Below are positions 27,219 to 35,938 of a stretch of 49,836 bases of DNA, piece after piece. This DNA is from Stenotrophomonas sepilia. Lineage in GTDB: Bacteria > Pseudomonadota > Gammaproteobacteria > Xanthomonadales > Xanthomonadaceae. The notes beneath the pieces were generated by a model that saw only the letters and a list, made by a program, of their open reading frames with translations, searched no databases and was not told where the DNA came from. The position numbers and the translations under genes are program-made. Position 1 is the stretch's first letter, and every line of letters starts with the position of its first letter. The stretch is from assembly GCF_003244875.1 (NCBI RefSeq), contig NZ_LXXZ01000101.1, positions 1 to 49,836 of the forward strand, written 5' to 3'.

Positions 27219-27263
27219 CGATATATCGGTAAACGAGTGTGCAAACGATATATCGATATGTCG
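27219..27263. promoter_or_regulatory. tandem PadR operator candidates
   Basis: The perfect palindrome CGATATATCG occurs at 27219-27228 and 27246-27255. A variant CGATATGTCG overlaps the second at 27254-27263. The two perfect copies are 27 bases apart, and the first lies directly before the PadR start codon, fitting autorepression. Confidence 0.7.
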
Positions 27264-27760
27264 AAAGCGACAACATCCGATCCGGCCACAAGCAGGTGCA
27301 ATTTGGGCCACGGACCTTCGTGCGCACAGCAAAAGGGGCGCCCCCTGCGAGGCGCCCCGGCGATGCTGTGGAAGGGAGCAGGGCCATCGGGCCCATCACT
27401 CGCGACCCACCCTGGGCCCGCGACTGGCAGCGATCCAGAGGCAGGTGCGACATGTTGTCGCCGGTTCAGAACCGCTGCCCGGCGCCCACCTACGGCGGTG
27501 CCGGAGTTGCCCTACAACCGTCATCGGCAGCAGTAACACTGCGTCCTGCGCATGGGCGCAGCGGCCGCAAGCGACAGCCCGCGCCGCCGCCAAGGCCCGC
27601 CGCAGGGCCATCAGCGGGCCCGGCAAGCCCCTTGCGGACACTGGCCGGTTGCATCCATACGCCTGCGTAGCCAAGTGACGAAAGCCCTTGGTGCGCTACA
27701 CTTTGCGGTCTAGAAATCTATACAACAGTCGCGCGCGTGCGTGCGGTTATGGGAGCGCTA
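27264..27760. other. gene-free region between PadR and aceE
   Basis: No believable protein gene. It contains a minus-strand intrinsic terminator (27331-27358) with no gene feeding into it. The last 60 bases presumably hold the aceE promoter (A/T-rich around 27700-27725) and the aceE ribosome binding site GGGAG at about 27749. The interval 27360-27700 could encode a minus-strand non-coding RNA. Confidence 0.5.
27331..27358 (-). terminator. orphan minus-strand intrinsic terminator
   Basis: On the minus strand: GGGGCGCC, 8-base loop, GGCGCCCC, then TTTT. It lies upstream of the PadR gene and downstream of no visible minus-strand gene. Confidence 0.65.
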
Positions 27761-30448
27761 ATGAACTGGTTGAACGAGGTGCTGAACAACGACCCGAATC
27801 CTGTGGAAACCCAGGAGTGGATCGAGTCGTTGAAGGCCGTTATTGATGTCGAGGGCTCCGAGCGCGCGCATCAGCTGCTGGAAGGCATGGTGGAACTGAC
27901 CCGTCGTTCGGGCGCCTACCTGCCGTTCTCTCCCACCACCGAATACGTCAATACCATCGAACCGCAGTTCGAGGCCAAGAGCCCGGGCAATGCCGAGCTG
28001 GAATGGCGCATCCGTTCCATCATCCGCTGGAACGCGATGGCCACCGTGGTGCGCGCCAACCGCAAGCCGGGTGACCTGGGCGGCCACATCGCCTCGTTCG
28101 CCTCCGGCGCCACCCTGTACGACGTGGGCTTCAACCACTTCTGGCGCGCCCCGAGCGAAAACCACCCGGGCGACCTGCTGTTCATCCAGGGCCACAGCGC
28201 CCCGGGCATCTACGCGCGTTCCTTCCTGGAAGGCCGCATCAGCGAAGAGCAGCTGGACAAGTTCCGCATGGAAGTGGACGGCGGTGGCCTGTCCTCGTAC
28301 CCGCACCCGTGGCTGATGCCGGACTACTGGCAGACCCCGACCGTGTCGATGGGCCTGGGCCCGCTGGCCGCCATCTACCAGGCGCAGTTCATGCGCTACC
28401 TGGAAAACCGTGGCCTGATCGAGAAGTCCGACCGCAAGGTGTGGTGCTTCATCGGCGACGGCGAGAGCGACGAGCCGGAAACCCTGGGTGCCATCGCCCT
28501 GGCCGGCCGTGAAGGCCTGGACAACCTGATCTTCGTGGTGAACTGCAACCTGCAGCGCCTGGACGGCCCGGTGCGCGGCAACGGCAAGATCATCCAGGAA
28601 CTGGAAGGCGTGTTCCGTGGCGGCGGCTGGAACGTGATCAAGCTGCTGTGGGGCGGTTACTGGGATGCCCTGCTGGCCAAGGACACCAACGGCGTCCTGA
28701 AGAAGCTGATGATGGAAACCGTCGACGGCGAATACCAGAACTGCAAGGCCTTCGGCGGCGCGTATACCCGCGAGCATTTCTTCGGCAAGTACCCGGAAAC
28801 CGCCGCGATGGTCGCCGGCCTTTCCGACGACGACATCTGGCGCCTGAACCGTGGTGGCCACGACCCGCACAAGGTGTACGCCGCCTACCACCAGGCCGTG
28901 AACACCAAGGGCATGCCGACCGTCATCCTGGCCAAGACCGTGAAGGGTTATGGCATGGGCAGCGCCGGTGAAGCGCTGAACCCGACCCACCAGACCAAGA
29001 AGCTGGACGACGAAGCGGTGCGCCACTTCCGCGACCGCTTCAACATTCCGGTGACCGACGCGCAGCTGGCCGACGGCCAGGTGCCGTTCTACCACCCGGG
29101 CCCGGATTCGCCGGAAGTGCAGTACCTGCAGGAACGCCGTGCCGCGCTGGGTGGTTACCTGCCGCAGCGCCGCCGCAAGGCCGACAAGACCTTCGTGGCG
29201 CCGAAGTTGGAAGCGTACGAGCGCCTGCTGAAGAGCAGCGGCGAGCGCAGCTACTCCACCACCATGGCGTTCGTGCAGAGCCTGAACATCACTCTGCGTG
29301 ACAAGGAACTGGGCCCGCACATCGTGCCGATCGTGGCCGACGAAGCCCGTACCTTCGGCATGGAAGGCCTGTTCCGCCAGATCGGCATCTACGCGCCGTT
29401 CGGCCAGAAGTACAAGCCGGTCGACGCCGACCAGCTGATGTTCTACCGCGAAGACCAGAGCGGCCAGGTGCTGCAGCAGGGCATCAGCGAGCCGGGTGCC
29501 ATCAGCTCGTGGATGGCGGCCGGTACCAGCTACTCGGTCAGCAACGTGCCGATGCTGCCGTTCTACATCTACTACTCGATGTTCGGCTTCCAGCGCGTGG
29601 GCGACATCGCCTGGCAGGCCGCCGACATGCGTACCCGCGGCTTCCTGCTGGGTGGCACCGCCGGCCGCACCACGCTGAACGGTGAAGGCCTGCAGCACGA
29701 AGATGGCTTCAGCCACCTGGTGGCCGGTGGCATCCCGAACGTGCGCAGCTACGACCCGACCTTCGGCTTTGAAGTGACGGTGATCCTGCAGCACGGCACC
29801 AAGCGCATGATGGAAGACCAGGTGGACGAGTATTACTACGTCACCCTGATGAACGAGAACTACACCCACCCGGAAATGCCGGAAGGCGCGGCCGAAGGCA
29901 TCGTCAAGGGCATGTACCTGCTGACCGACGCCGGCAAGCCGAAGAAGGGCGAGCTGCGCGTGCAGCTGCTGGGTTCGGGCACCATCCTGCGCGAAGCCAT
30001 TGCTGCGGCCGAGCTGCTGGACAAGGACTTCGGCGTGACCGCCGATATCTGGAGCTGCCCGAGCTTCAACGAACTGCGTCGCGATGGTTTCGACGTGGAA
30101 CGTGCCAACCGCCTGCATCCGGAAGGTGAGCAGCGCAAGGCCTACGTGACCCAGCTGCTGGAAGGCCGCCAGGGCCCGGCGATTGCCGCCACCGACTACG
30201 TGCGTGCGTATGCGGACCAGATCCGCGCGTTCGTGCCGATGTCGTACACCGTGCTGGGTACCGATGGTTTCGGCCGTTCGGATACGCGTGCGAACCTGCG
30301 CCGGTTCTTTGAGGTGGATCGGTACTACATCGCGCATGCCGCGATTGCGGCGCTGGCGAAGGAAGGGAAGATGACCGCGAAGGATGTGGCCCGGGCGATC
30401 AAGCAGTACAAGATTGATCCGGAGAAGGCTAATCCTGTTGGGGTTTGA
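27761..30448 (+). CDS. aceE: pyruvate dehydrogenase E1 component (homodimeric type)
   Basis: The protein has 895 residues (E. coli AceE 887). It opens NWLNEVLNNDPNPVETQEW. The thiamine diphosphate motif GDGESDEPETLG...NCNLQRLDGPVRGNGK lies near residues 230-275, and WQAADMRTRGFLLGGTAGRTTLNGEGLQHEDG near 625-655 is the conserved pyrimidine-domain region. It decarboxylates pyruvate and acetylates the lipoyl groups of E2 in the pyruvate dehydrogenase complex. No aceF or lpd lies next to it here. A terminator follows, then the composition falls into accessory DNA. Confidence 0.97.
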   Translation: MNWLNEVLNNDPNPVETQEWIESLKAVIDVEGSERAHQLLEGMVELTRRSGAYLPFSPTTEYVNTIEPQFEAKSPGNAELEWRIRSIIRWNAMATVVRANRKPGDLGGHIASFASGATLYDVGFNHFWRAPSENHPGDLLFIQGHSAPGIYARSFLEGRISEEQLDKFRMEVDGGGLSSYPHPWLMPDYWQTPTVSMGLGPLAAIYQAQFMRYLENRGLIEKSDRKVWCFIGDGESDEPETLGAIALAGREGLDNLIFVVNCNLQRLDGPVRGNGKIIQELEGVFRGGGWNVIKLLWGGYWDALLAKDTNGVLKKLMMETVDGEYQNCKAFGGAYTREHFFGKYPETAAMVAGLSDDDIWRLNRGGHDPHKVYAAYHQAVNTKGMPTVILAKTVKGYGMGSAGEALNPTHQTKKLDDEAVRHFRDRFNIPVTDAQLADGQVPFYHPGPDSPEVQYLQERRAALGGYLPQRRRKADKTFVAPKLEAYERLLKSSGERSYSTTMAFVQSLNITLRDKELGPHIVPIVADEARTFGMEGLFRQIGIYAPFGQKYKPVDADQLMFYREDQSGQVLQQGISEPGAISSWMAAGTSYSVSNVPMLPFYIYYSMFGFQRVGDIAWQAADMRTRGFLLGGTAGRTTLNGEGLQHEDGFSHLVAGGIPNVRSYDPTFGFEVTVILQHGTKRMMEDQVDEYYYVTLMNENYTHPEMPEGAAEGIVKGMYLLTDAGKPKKGELRVQLLGSGTILREAIAAAELLDKDFGVTADIWSCPSFNELRRDGFDVERANRLHPEGEQRKAYVTQLLEGRQGPAIAATDYVRAYADQIRAFVPMSYTVLGTDGFGRSDTRANLRRFFEVDRYYIAHAAIAALAKEGKMTAKDVARAIKQYKIDPEKANPVGV

Positions 30449-30513
30449 AGTTCGGTAGGGGTTTCCAGAAGGCTGAGAGGCCAACTCTGGACTGCCTAGC
30501 AGCGTTCAACGGA

Positions 30514-30546
30514 AGGGCCGGGTCTAAGGGATCCGGCCCTTTCTGG
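30514..30546 (+). terminator. terminator after aceE
   Basis: Stem AGGGCCGG/CCGGCCCT with an 11-base loop and a short T-rich tail (TTTCTGGTT). Confidence 0.7.
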
Positions 30547-30653
30547 TTGTCTCAGCCTCAGCATAAAGCGCGGGATCACAATCCAGCACGTGATATATAG
30601 TATCGCTCTAGTTGTGCGCGTCTGTCGCCTATGGCTGGAGAATGGAGGAATAG

Positions 30654-31733
30654 ATGACACTTGATTCTCGCCAGGATTGCTCGGCGTCGACGGGGATGGT
30701 AGATGTGGGGCGTCCAACAGCAAACGGGGGTCCCACATGTGCGAAAAAGACTCAAATCGTGAGTCTGTTCAGTGGCGCTGGGGGGATGGACCTAGGTTTC
30801 CACCAGGCTGGATTTGAGTTGGCCGTAGCCATCGATGGATTCTCGGCGGCGATTGATAGCTATTCTTACAATTTCAAAAGCGCCCTGGCTCACGTGGGTG
30901 ACCTAAACGAGATTGGTCCTGACGGCGTATTGGATCTCGTCCGGAAGCGGGTGCCTAAAGGGGGCTCAATCGGAGTTATCGGAGGTCCACCATGTCAGGG
31001 CTTTTCACGAGCCAACATTTCGGCAGAGACTGACGATCCGCGAAACAGCCTTCCAAAGCTCTATTTGGAGATAGTGAAGGCATTGCAGCGGGAGTACGTA
31101 GTTGAGTTCCTGGTGGTTGAAAATGTACTAGGCATTCGCGACAAAAAGCACGCTGCTACATATGCAGAATTGGTATCAGGCATTGACGAATCTGGTTTCA
31201 ATGTCAATGAGTGGGTTCTATCTGCTACTGATTTTGGAGTCGCTCAAAGGCGGAGTAGAGTTATCCTTGTTGGGATGAATAAGCATCGTGGTTACGCAGT
31301 CCCGCGGGTGCAGCCTTCTCAAGGGGCGCTGACCGTTAGAGATGTTATCGGGCATCTTGCTGAGCCGGTTCTGTTCTCGAAAGGAGTCGACTGCAGTGAT
31401 TTTCCTGAGCATGTGAATCACTGGACAATGCGACCCAAGTCGCATCGTTTCTCTCAGGTCGTGAGACCATCATCCAAGCGTAGGAGCTTCAAATGTCTGG
31501 ACTGGCATAAGCCGAGCCCGACAATAGCATTTGGAAATAGAGAGATTCATGTTCATCCTGATGGTCACCGACGCATTAGCATCTACGAAGCTATGCTATT
31601 GCAGGGATTTCCAAAGCATTTTGTGCTAAAGGGAAATCTCTCTCAGCAAGTTACCCAGGTTTCAAATGCAGTGCCGCCTCCTCTTGCTAAGGGAGTGGCG
31701 GAGGCGATTTGCAGAGCAATGGAGAATACATGA
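30654..31733 (+). CDS. C5-cytosine DNA methyltransferase
   Basis: The 359-residue protein has all main m5C-methyltransferase motifs in order: I (VSLFSGAGGMDLGF, about 36-49), IV (GGPPCQGFS, catalytic Cys114), VI (E156-N-V), VIII (Q198-R-R-SR), IX (RRISIYEAMLLQGFP) and X (VSNAVPPPLA). The target-recognition region lies at about 215-300. GGAGG precedes the ATG. Lower GC and different codon use than aceE show foreign origin. It is the first gene of a three-gene cassette and its stop overlaps the next ATG. No Vsr-type or standard restriction nuclease is adjacent, so the recognition site and partner are unknown. Confidence 0.95.
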   Translation: MTLDSRQDCSASTGMVDVGRPTANGGPTCAKKTQIVSLFSGAGGMDLGFHQAGFELAVAIDGFSAAIDSYSYNFKSALAHVGDLNEIGPDGVLDLVRKRVPKGGSIGVIGGPPCQGFSRANISAETDDPRNSLPKLYLEIVKALQREYVVEFLVVENVLGIRDKKHAATYAELVSGIDESGFNVNEWVLSATDFGVAQRRSRVILVGMNKHRGYAVPRVQPSQGALTVRDVIGHLAEPVLFSKGVDCSDFPEHVNHWTMRPKSHRFSQVVRPSSKRRSFKCLDWHKPSPTIAFGNREIHVHPDGHRRISIYEAMLLQGFPKHFVLKGNLSQQVTQVSNAVPPPLAKGVAEAICRAMENT

Positions 31734-33709
31734 AAGGGATAAATTCTTTGCCGGGCCAGGATAAGCCTGACCTGAGTGCGTCTATACGAGCCAGCACTGG
31801 TTCGGATAACTCTGTTGAGACGATCCTTAGGACTAGCGAAAGAGTAATTGCTAGAGTTACCGATGGGATATATAGACAGCCTTCCTCTGCAATCAGAGAG
31901 TTAATTTCAAATGCCTACGACGCTGATGCGAAGCGCGTTGTGGTGCATACGGACGCACCTCGTTTCGAAAGAATCGTTGTTGAGGACGATGGCCACGGCA
32001 TGGCGCCAGAAGCGCTGGCGTATCTGATACAAAACATCGGTGGTAGCGCCAAGCGCAGGGGGGAGGGATCTGGGCTTGGGATGACGTCGTCCTCTGATCC
32101 TTCGCTTAGTCCTGGTGGACGCAAGTTGATCGGAAAGATCGGTATCGGTCTTTTTTCTGTAGCACAGCTCACTAACACATTTCAAATAATCACCAAGACT
32201 AAAGGCGATGGGTTTAGAACTGTTGCGTCTATTGTGATGCGGCAGTATTCAGACGAGCCGGGGAAGGCGGGTGATGACCAGGGGGAATTTGAGTCCGGCA
32301 AGGTTAGAATATGGCGAGAGGTTGCCCTGGATACTGAAAGTCAGGGGACTACTATCGTTCTGAGTAATATTAGGCGGCAAGCCCGGGATACGCTCAGAAG
32401 TGATGATATATGGTCGGTCATTGAGCAAAATGAGTCAGCACTCGAAGACGAGAAAGTTGAACTAGATCCTCCTAAGTATCATATCGGGCGCACCGACCGG
32501 TCCGGAGAAATGCTGAGGTCAGTTGAGGGTGAGACGTCAGCGCTGCCTTGGGGCTCAGCTGATCGGCCTGATGAGCGTTTTAGAAAACTTGTGAGTTGCG
32601 TCTGGCGAGAAGTGAGCGAGGGGAATTCGAACCCTAAGCTAGAAACCCTGTTTGACTATTATCTGAGGATGGTTTGGCAATTGTCTCTGGCCATTCCATT
32701 GCCTTATGTAGCTGGCCACCTGTTTGACGAGCCGGCGTCCGATTGGACTCGAAGTTTTCTTTTGTCCAATAGTCCGAAGGGTAAGGCCATAGAGGTGGAA
32801 GACGCCGGGGAAAGTTCAATTCGCGAACTTTTCGGACTTTGTTCTAGCGATACGGAGGATTTCGGAGTTGTATTTGATGGAATCGAGCTTTCTCATCCGC
32901 TTAAGTACCGGGATCTTCCAACGACGTCTTCTGCACTGAAGCAACCACTTGTCTTTGTGGGCAAGGTGTCGGAGCCGTTTTCGAAGGTCCCATTCGAGCT
33001 AAGTGGCGGTCCTTTGGAGTTTGAGGCATATCTATTCTGGTCCCCCAAGATTGCCCCCGTTGAGCATCAAGGTGCCTTGGTTAGAATCAATGGTGCGAGT
33101 GGCACTCTGTTCGATCCAACCTTCATGCGTTATCAGGTGCAAGAAATACAGCGATTGAAGCAGGTAACCTGCGAGATATTTGTTAAGTCCGGGTTGGATA
33201 GCGCGCTCAATATTGACCGTGAGTCATTCAATGTGGCTCATCCGCATGCAGTGTACATTACAAAATGGGTTCATAGTGCACTTCGTCAGCTTGCAACCGC
33301 TCAGAAGAGAGTTGCGGCGGAGGTGAGGGGGGGGGTTCGAGAAGTTAGAGAGAGAGAATCCCACTCTAGGGTCCAAGCCATCGCTGACCGCGTTTGGGAT
33401 AAAAAGAATGTCGGGCGCGCGACTGAACCACCGGCTATTCTACTTTCAGATGGTTTTACACACGGCGAGGACGGGAAAGCCGACTACGTTTTCAGCCGAG
33501 CGGCAGTTCTATCTCCGGTCTTGGATGAGGCATTCGCCCCCAAGTCCACGATCGCCAAGTCCACGATCGAATCCAGGCTGGCAGAGGAAAAGGTTCGGGC
33601 AATTGCGCAAGTGCTTGCGGCGTTCGATCTGCTGGATGTGCTGTCCAAGCCTCAGCAAGAAGAGCTACTGAGGGCGATCTATCAAATTGTTGAGTCAGGG
33701 GGTAACTAA
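31730..33709 (+). CDS. GHKL (Hsp90/MutL-like) ATPase, cassette gene 2
   Basis: The 659-residue protein has an N-terminal Bergerat ATP-binding fold: N-box RE57LISN61AYDA, the D86-D-G-H-G-M91 motif, an ATP lid and GKIGIG (135-140). The rest (about 180-659) is not a family I recognise. It resembles Hsp90/MutL-type architectures, with a transducer-like middle region and no HATPase-kinase parts, so it is not a sensor kinase. ATG 31730 overlaps the methylase stop (ATGA) and has GGAGAA upstream; an upstream TTG is less likely. Such ATPases occur in several defence systems as conformational switches. Here it probably works with the methylase and the next gene. Confidence 0.85.
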   Translation: MKGINSLPGQDKPDLSASIRASTGSDNSVETILRTSERVIARVTDGIYRQPSSAIRELISNAYDADAKRVVVHTDAPRFERIVVEDDGHGMAPEALAYLIQNIGGSAKRRGEGSGLGMTSSSDPSLSPGGRKLIGKIGIGLFSVAQLTNTFQIITKTKGDGFRTVASIVMRQYSDEPGKAGDDQGEFESGKVRIWREVALDTESQGTTIVLSNIRRQARDTLRSDDIWSVIEQNESALEDEKVELDPPKYHIGRTDRSGEMLRSVEGETSALPWGSADRPDERFRKLVSCVWREVSEGNSNPKLETLFDYYLRMVWQLSLAIPLPYVAGHLFDEPASDWTRSFLLSNSPKGKAIEVEDAGESSIRELFGLCSSDTEDFGVVFDGIELSHPLKYRDLPTTSSALKQPLVFVGKVSEPFSKVPFELSGGPLEFEAYLFWSPKIAPVEHQGALVRINGASGTLFDPTFMRYQVQEIQRLKQVTCEIFVKSGLDSALNIDRESFNVAHPHAVYITKWVHSALRQLATAQKRVAAEVRGGVREVRERESHSRVQAIADRVWDKKNVGRATEPPAILLSDGFTHGEDGKADYVFSRAAVLSPVLDEAFAPKSTIAKSTIESRLAEEKVRAIAQVLAAFDLLDVLSKPQQEELLRAIYQIVESGGN

Positions 33710-33712
33710 CTC

Positions 33713-34918
33713 ATGGATGAGCAACCATCAGGAATTGCTGACGACATATTTGATGGCAATTTTGACTACGAAGCGCCAGTACCAAGCCGGGAGAGAAAGT
33801 TCCTTCCATGGCACAGGCCAAGAAAGCAGTTCGTTCGGGATCGTCAGTGGGTGGGTGAGGTTGATCGTCTCTTGGACGATTCCCCGCTGCGTGACGGCAA
33901 GCCTCTGACCTATCTCGGGTTGCCTGGCAATGATCTGCTTGATCTGCGGCATTTTCACAGAAAGATTTGTAGCGTCCGACGCTGTGGCCTCTATTTTCTA
34001 GGTTTTAACTCCGCGGCCAGAAGTAATAAGGATGATGAGTTTGAAATGAACTTGTCTTTGGCTGAAGTTAAGAGTTTGGAGATGATTGACGAAAGGTCTG
34101 ATGTAATTCTTGACGAGTTCTCTCTCTTGTCCAGAACGCAATCAGTGGCATACAGGCGTGCCCGTGATGTCGGCCCGTTTGATGTTATCAATCTGGATCT
34201 TTGCGACGGATTTGGTGTTCACCTACCCGGGCGAGAGAATGGAAGCTACTACGACTCGCTTTCTTCTCTGTTGGCTCTTCAGGCAAGATACGACCGGCCT
34301 TGGCTTCTGTTCTTAACTACAAGAGTTGATAAGGATAGCGTGAATGAGCGGACGCTTGAAAAGCTCATTGAAAAGTATCTCAACAACCTTAATGACAGTG
34401 AGCAGTTTGCGTCGAAATCTTCGGAACTGTTCGGAATTCTCGACGATCAGACGTTGAGGGAAAAGATGGAGGCCGAGCTGGGACACGTGCAGGTGTTCCT
34501 CACGGGGCTCGCAAAGTGGCTGATTTCCATGGCTCTTCAGGGGCGTCCCCCCACGTCTGTAAAATTGAAGAGTGCTATGGGTTACCAAGTTGCAAAAAAG
34601 TCCACTTGCGCAGATTTAGTATCTCTGGCATTCAGGTTCGACCCAGCTCATCAGGGGCTGCCCGATCCTTTGGGGCTCGCTAGTCATATAGAAGAGCAAA
34701 TATCCGAGCCTGCTTTGGCGGTGAGCGCAATTCAGAGAGTCGCCGCCATGAAGGATGTTGACGGAATTCTTTCGGGCAACGCAGCGCTCCTTAGTGAGGT
34801 GACAAGTGATATGGCTGATCTTGTCCAGCTAGCAAGGTATGATCGAAACCAGTTTATGAGATGGGCGCTTGGGGGGGAGCCCAACGCCGACGATGTTGAG
34901 GTCACTCAGGTGGCATAA
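33713..34918 (+). CDS. unrecognised cassette protein with methyltransferase-like motifs
   Basis: The 401-residue protein starts three bases after the ATPase stop, with GGGGGT as ribosome binding site. I cannot assign a family with certainty. LTYLGLPGNDLLDLRHF (about 65-81), YFLGFNSAA (about 94-102) and FDVINLDLCDGFG (about 156-168) look like motifs I, II and IV of a Rossmann-type SAM methyltransferase, but could equally be a decayed or nuclease-like version. Residues 170-401 are mostly helical. From memory, similar proteins sit beside cytosine methylase and ATPase genes in Pseudomonas putida; that needs a search. It may be the effector or specificity part of the cassette. Confidence 0.75.
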   Translation: MDEQPSGIADDIFDGNFDYEAPVPSRERKFLPWHRPRKQFVRDRQWVGEVDRLLDDSPLRDGKPLTYLGLPGNDLLDLRHFHRKICSVRRCGLYFLGFNSAARSNKDDEFEMNLSLAEVKSLEMIDERSDVILDEFSLLSRTQSVAYRRARDVGPFDVINLDLCDGFGVHLPGRENGSYYDSLSSLLALQARYDRPWLLFLTTRVDKDSVNERTLEKLIEKYLNNLNDSEQFASKSSELFGILDDQTLREKMEAELGHVQVFLTGLAKWLISMALQGRPPTSVKLKSAMGYQVAKKSTCADLVSLAFRFDPAHQGLPDPLGLASHIEEQISEPALAVSAIQRVAAMKDVDGILSGNAALLSEVTSDMADLVQLARYDRNQFMRWALGGEPNADDVEVTQVA

Positions 34919-34934
34919 GCGTCGACTCGATTTG

Positions 34935-34970
34935 GTGCGGATTCAAGCGGGATCCGCACTTTTCGTTTTT
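34935..34970 (+). terminator. intrinsic terminator closing the three-gene cassette
   Basis: Stem GTGCGGAT/ATCCGCAC with a 9-base loop, then a T-rich tail TTTTCGTTTTT. It lies 17 bases after the stop of the third cassette gene. Confidence 0.9.
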
Positions 34971-35086
34971 GTGCAAAGAGATTATAAAAGTTGGCCGCAG
35001 ATCTCCCTCTCACGGCAGGCATTATCCTACGCGCCTACGAATGGCATGCGAAGCGTGGCCGCACGGTTCCAGGTGGGGGGCGTCTA

Positions 35087-35452
35087 TCAGTGGCCCTGCA
35101 ACCGCTCAGCAACCTGCGCAGTCAACGCCACACACGCCATCTTCAACCCTTCCATCACCCGATCCCCCAGGTACTCCTCGGGCGGACCGTTCTGTCGAGT
35201 GCGCTCCGCAGCCAGCATCAGCTCCGCCACCACGCGCAGACCGGCCAGCGCGCAATCCGCATCCGCCAGCTGAAGACAACGCCCAGGCAGTTGATGCCGT
35301 TCCGGCCAAGGCTGGCCATCCGCAGCTGCACCAGATCCGATGCGGCGCAGCGTGGCGACGAAGGCGTTGGGATCGACGGACGGTTCGCGCTCGGGTTCGG
35401 CGTTGTCCGGATCGTACTGCGCGTGCAGGGAACGGAAGTCCGATGTGTTCAT
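35087..35452 (-). CDS. small cytoplasmic protein, unknown
   Basis: The 121-residue protein begins MNTSDFRSLHAQYDPDNAEP, acidic and Pro-rich at the start, with a helical C-terminal half (CALAGLRVVAELMLAAERTR...MEGLKMACVALTAQVAERL). ATG 35452 has GGAG 8 bases upstream. A longer frame upstream runs through a palindromic element and is not coding. I do not recognise the family. It has the GC-rich codon use of the core genome, unlike the cassette before it. A long structured leader (35482-35690) lies just upstream. Confidence 0.6.
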   Translation of the reverse strand: MNTSDFRSLHAQYDPDNAEPEREPSVDPNAFVATLRRIGSGAAADGQPWPERHQLPGRCLQLADADCALAGLRVVAELMLAAERTRQNGPPEEYLGDRVMEGLKMACVALTAQVAERLQGH

Positions 35453-35938
35453 GGCAATGCTCCGTACAGGACAGACAGCAGCGCCACCGATAAAAGTGGC
35501 GGACGATGCGAGGCTCGAAAACCGGTCAACAACCAATCCGGCGGGTCCGAAGACCCCCACGCACCGCCCGCCATGGACCGCGAACGGATTGCCAGCCGGC
35601 GTCACACGAACGTGACGCCGGCTGGCAAGCGCAAACACATGGTTGTTGACCGGGTTTTCGACGCCCGTGCCACCCTGTGTGAGGTGGCATGCCAAGGTGT
35701 ACTCGCATGGTTGCGAGATGCCAAGAAACCGTAGGCCGCAGAGACCGCAAATGCTGACGCTTACGGCATTGTTGCATGGCGCGCGCGTGGCAGAACCCTT
35801 GCGGTGCAGTGGTTTCGGCCGGTGTTAAGTTACCGCCCGAATGCGCATTGAAAAGCACGGTTTGCAGCTGTTCGGGATCCCAAAAGCGACACGTAGCCCA
35901 CGGCGCCCATTCGCGCAGCGTGCCGATTGCGACACAAC
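35453..35938. other. gene-free region with nested inverted repeats
   Basis: No convincing gene. From 35482 to 35690 it is dominated by palindromes (listed separately). The rest (35700-35938) is unique-looking, with GTTAAGTTA near 35823 and an inverse ACTTAACTT near 35937. Confidence 0.5.
35515..35661. repeat. nested inverted repeat element
   Basis: The outer arms TCGAAAACCGGTCAACAACC (35515-35534, plus A) and its complement (35640-35661) differ by one inserted base. Inside is a perfect 15-base palindrome pair GCCAGCCGGCGTCAC (35591-35605) and its complement (35612-35626) with loop ACGAAC, and a smaller GGGTC/GACCC hairpin near 35546. On the outside, GCCAC/GTGGC (35482-35499) and TGCCACC/GGTGGCA (35669-35690) form further hairpins. 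It lies upstream of the minus-strand 121-residue gene and might be its leader, or a mobile fold-back repeat. Confidence 0.7.

Noticed and set aside
27396..27674. A 92-codon minus-strand frame before the orphan terminator
   Set aside because: Low-complexity Arg/Ala/Gly content with no binding site; an RNA is more likely than a protein.
27758..30484. A 908-codon open frame antisense to aceE
   Set aside because: High-GC shadow of a certain gene; composition (His/Val/Gln-rich) and lack of a start signal show it is not coding.
31709..31729. TTG start for the GHKL ATPase
   Set aside because: ATG 31730 has GGAGAA directly upstream and the typical ATGA overlap with the methylase stop.
30654..34918. 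Assignment of the cassette to the known MZA or a standard type II restriction system
   Set aside because: Z1-, AIPR- and restriction-nuclease-like genes are absent; only the methylase and a GHKL ATPase match.
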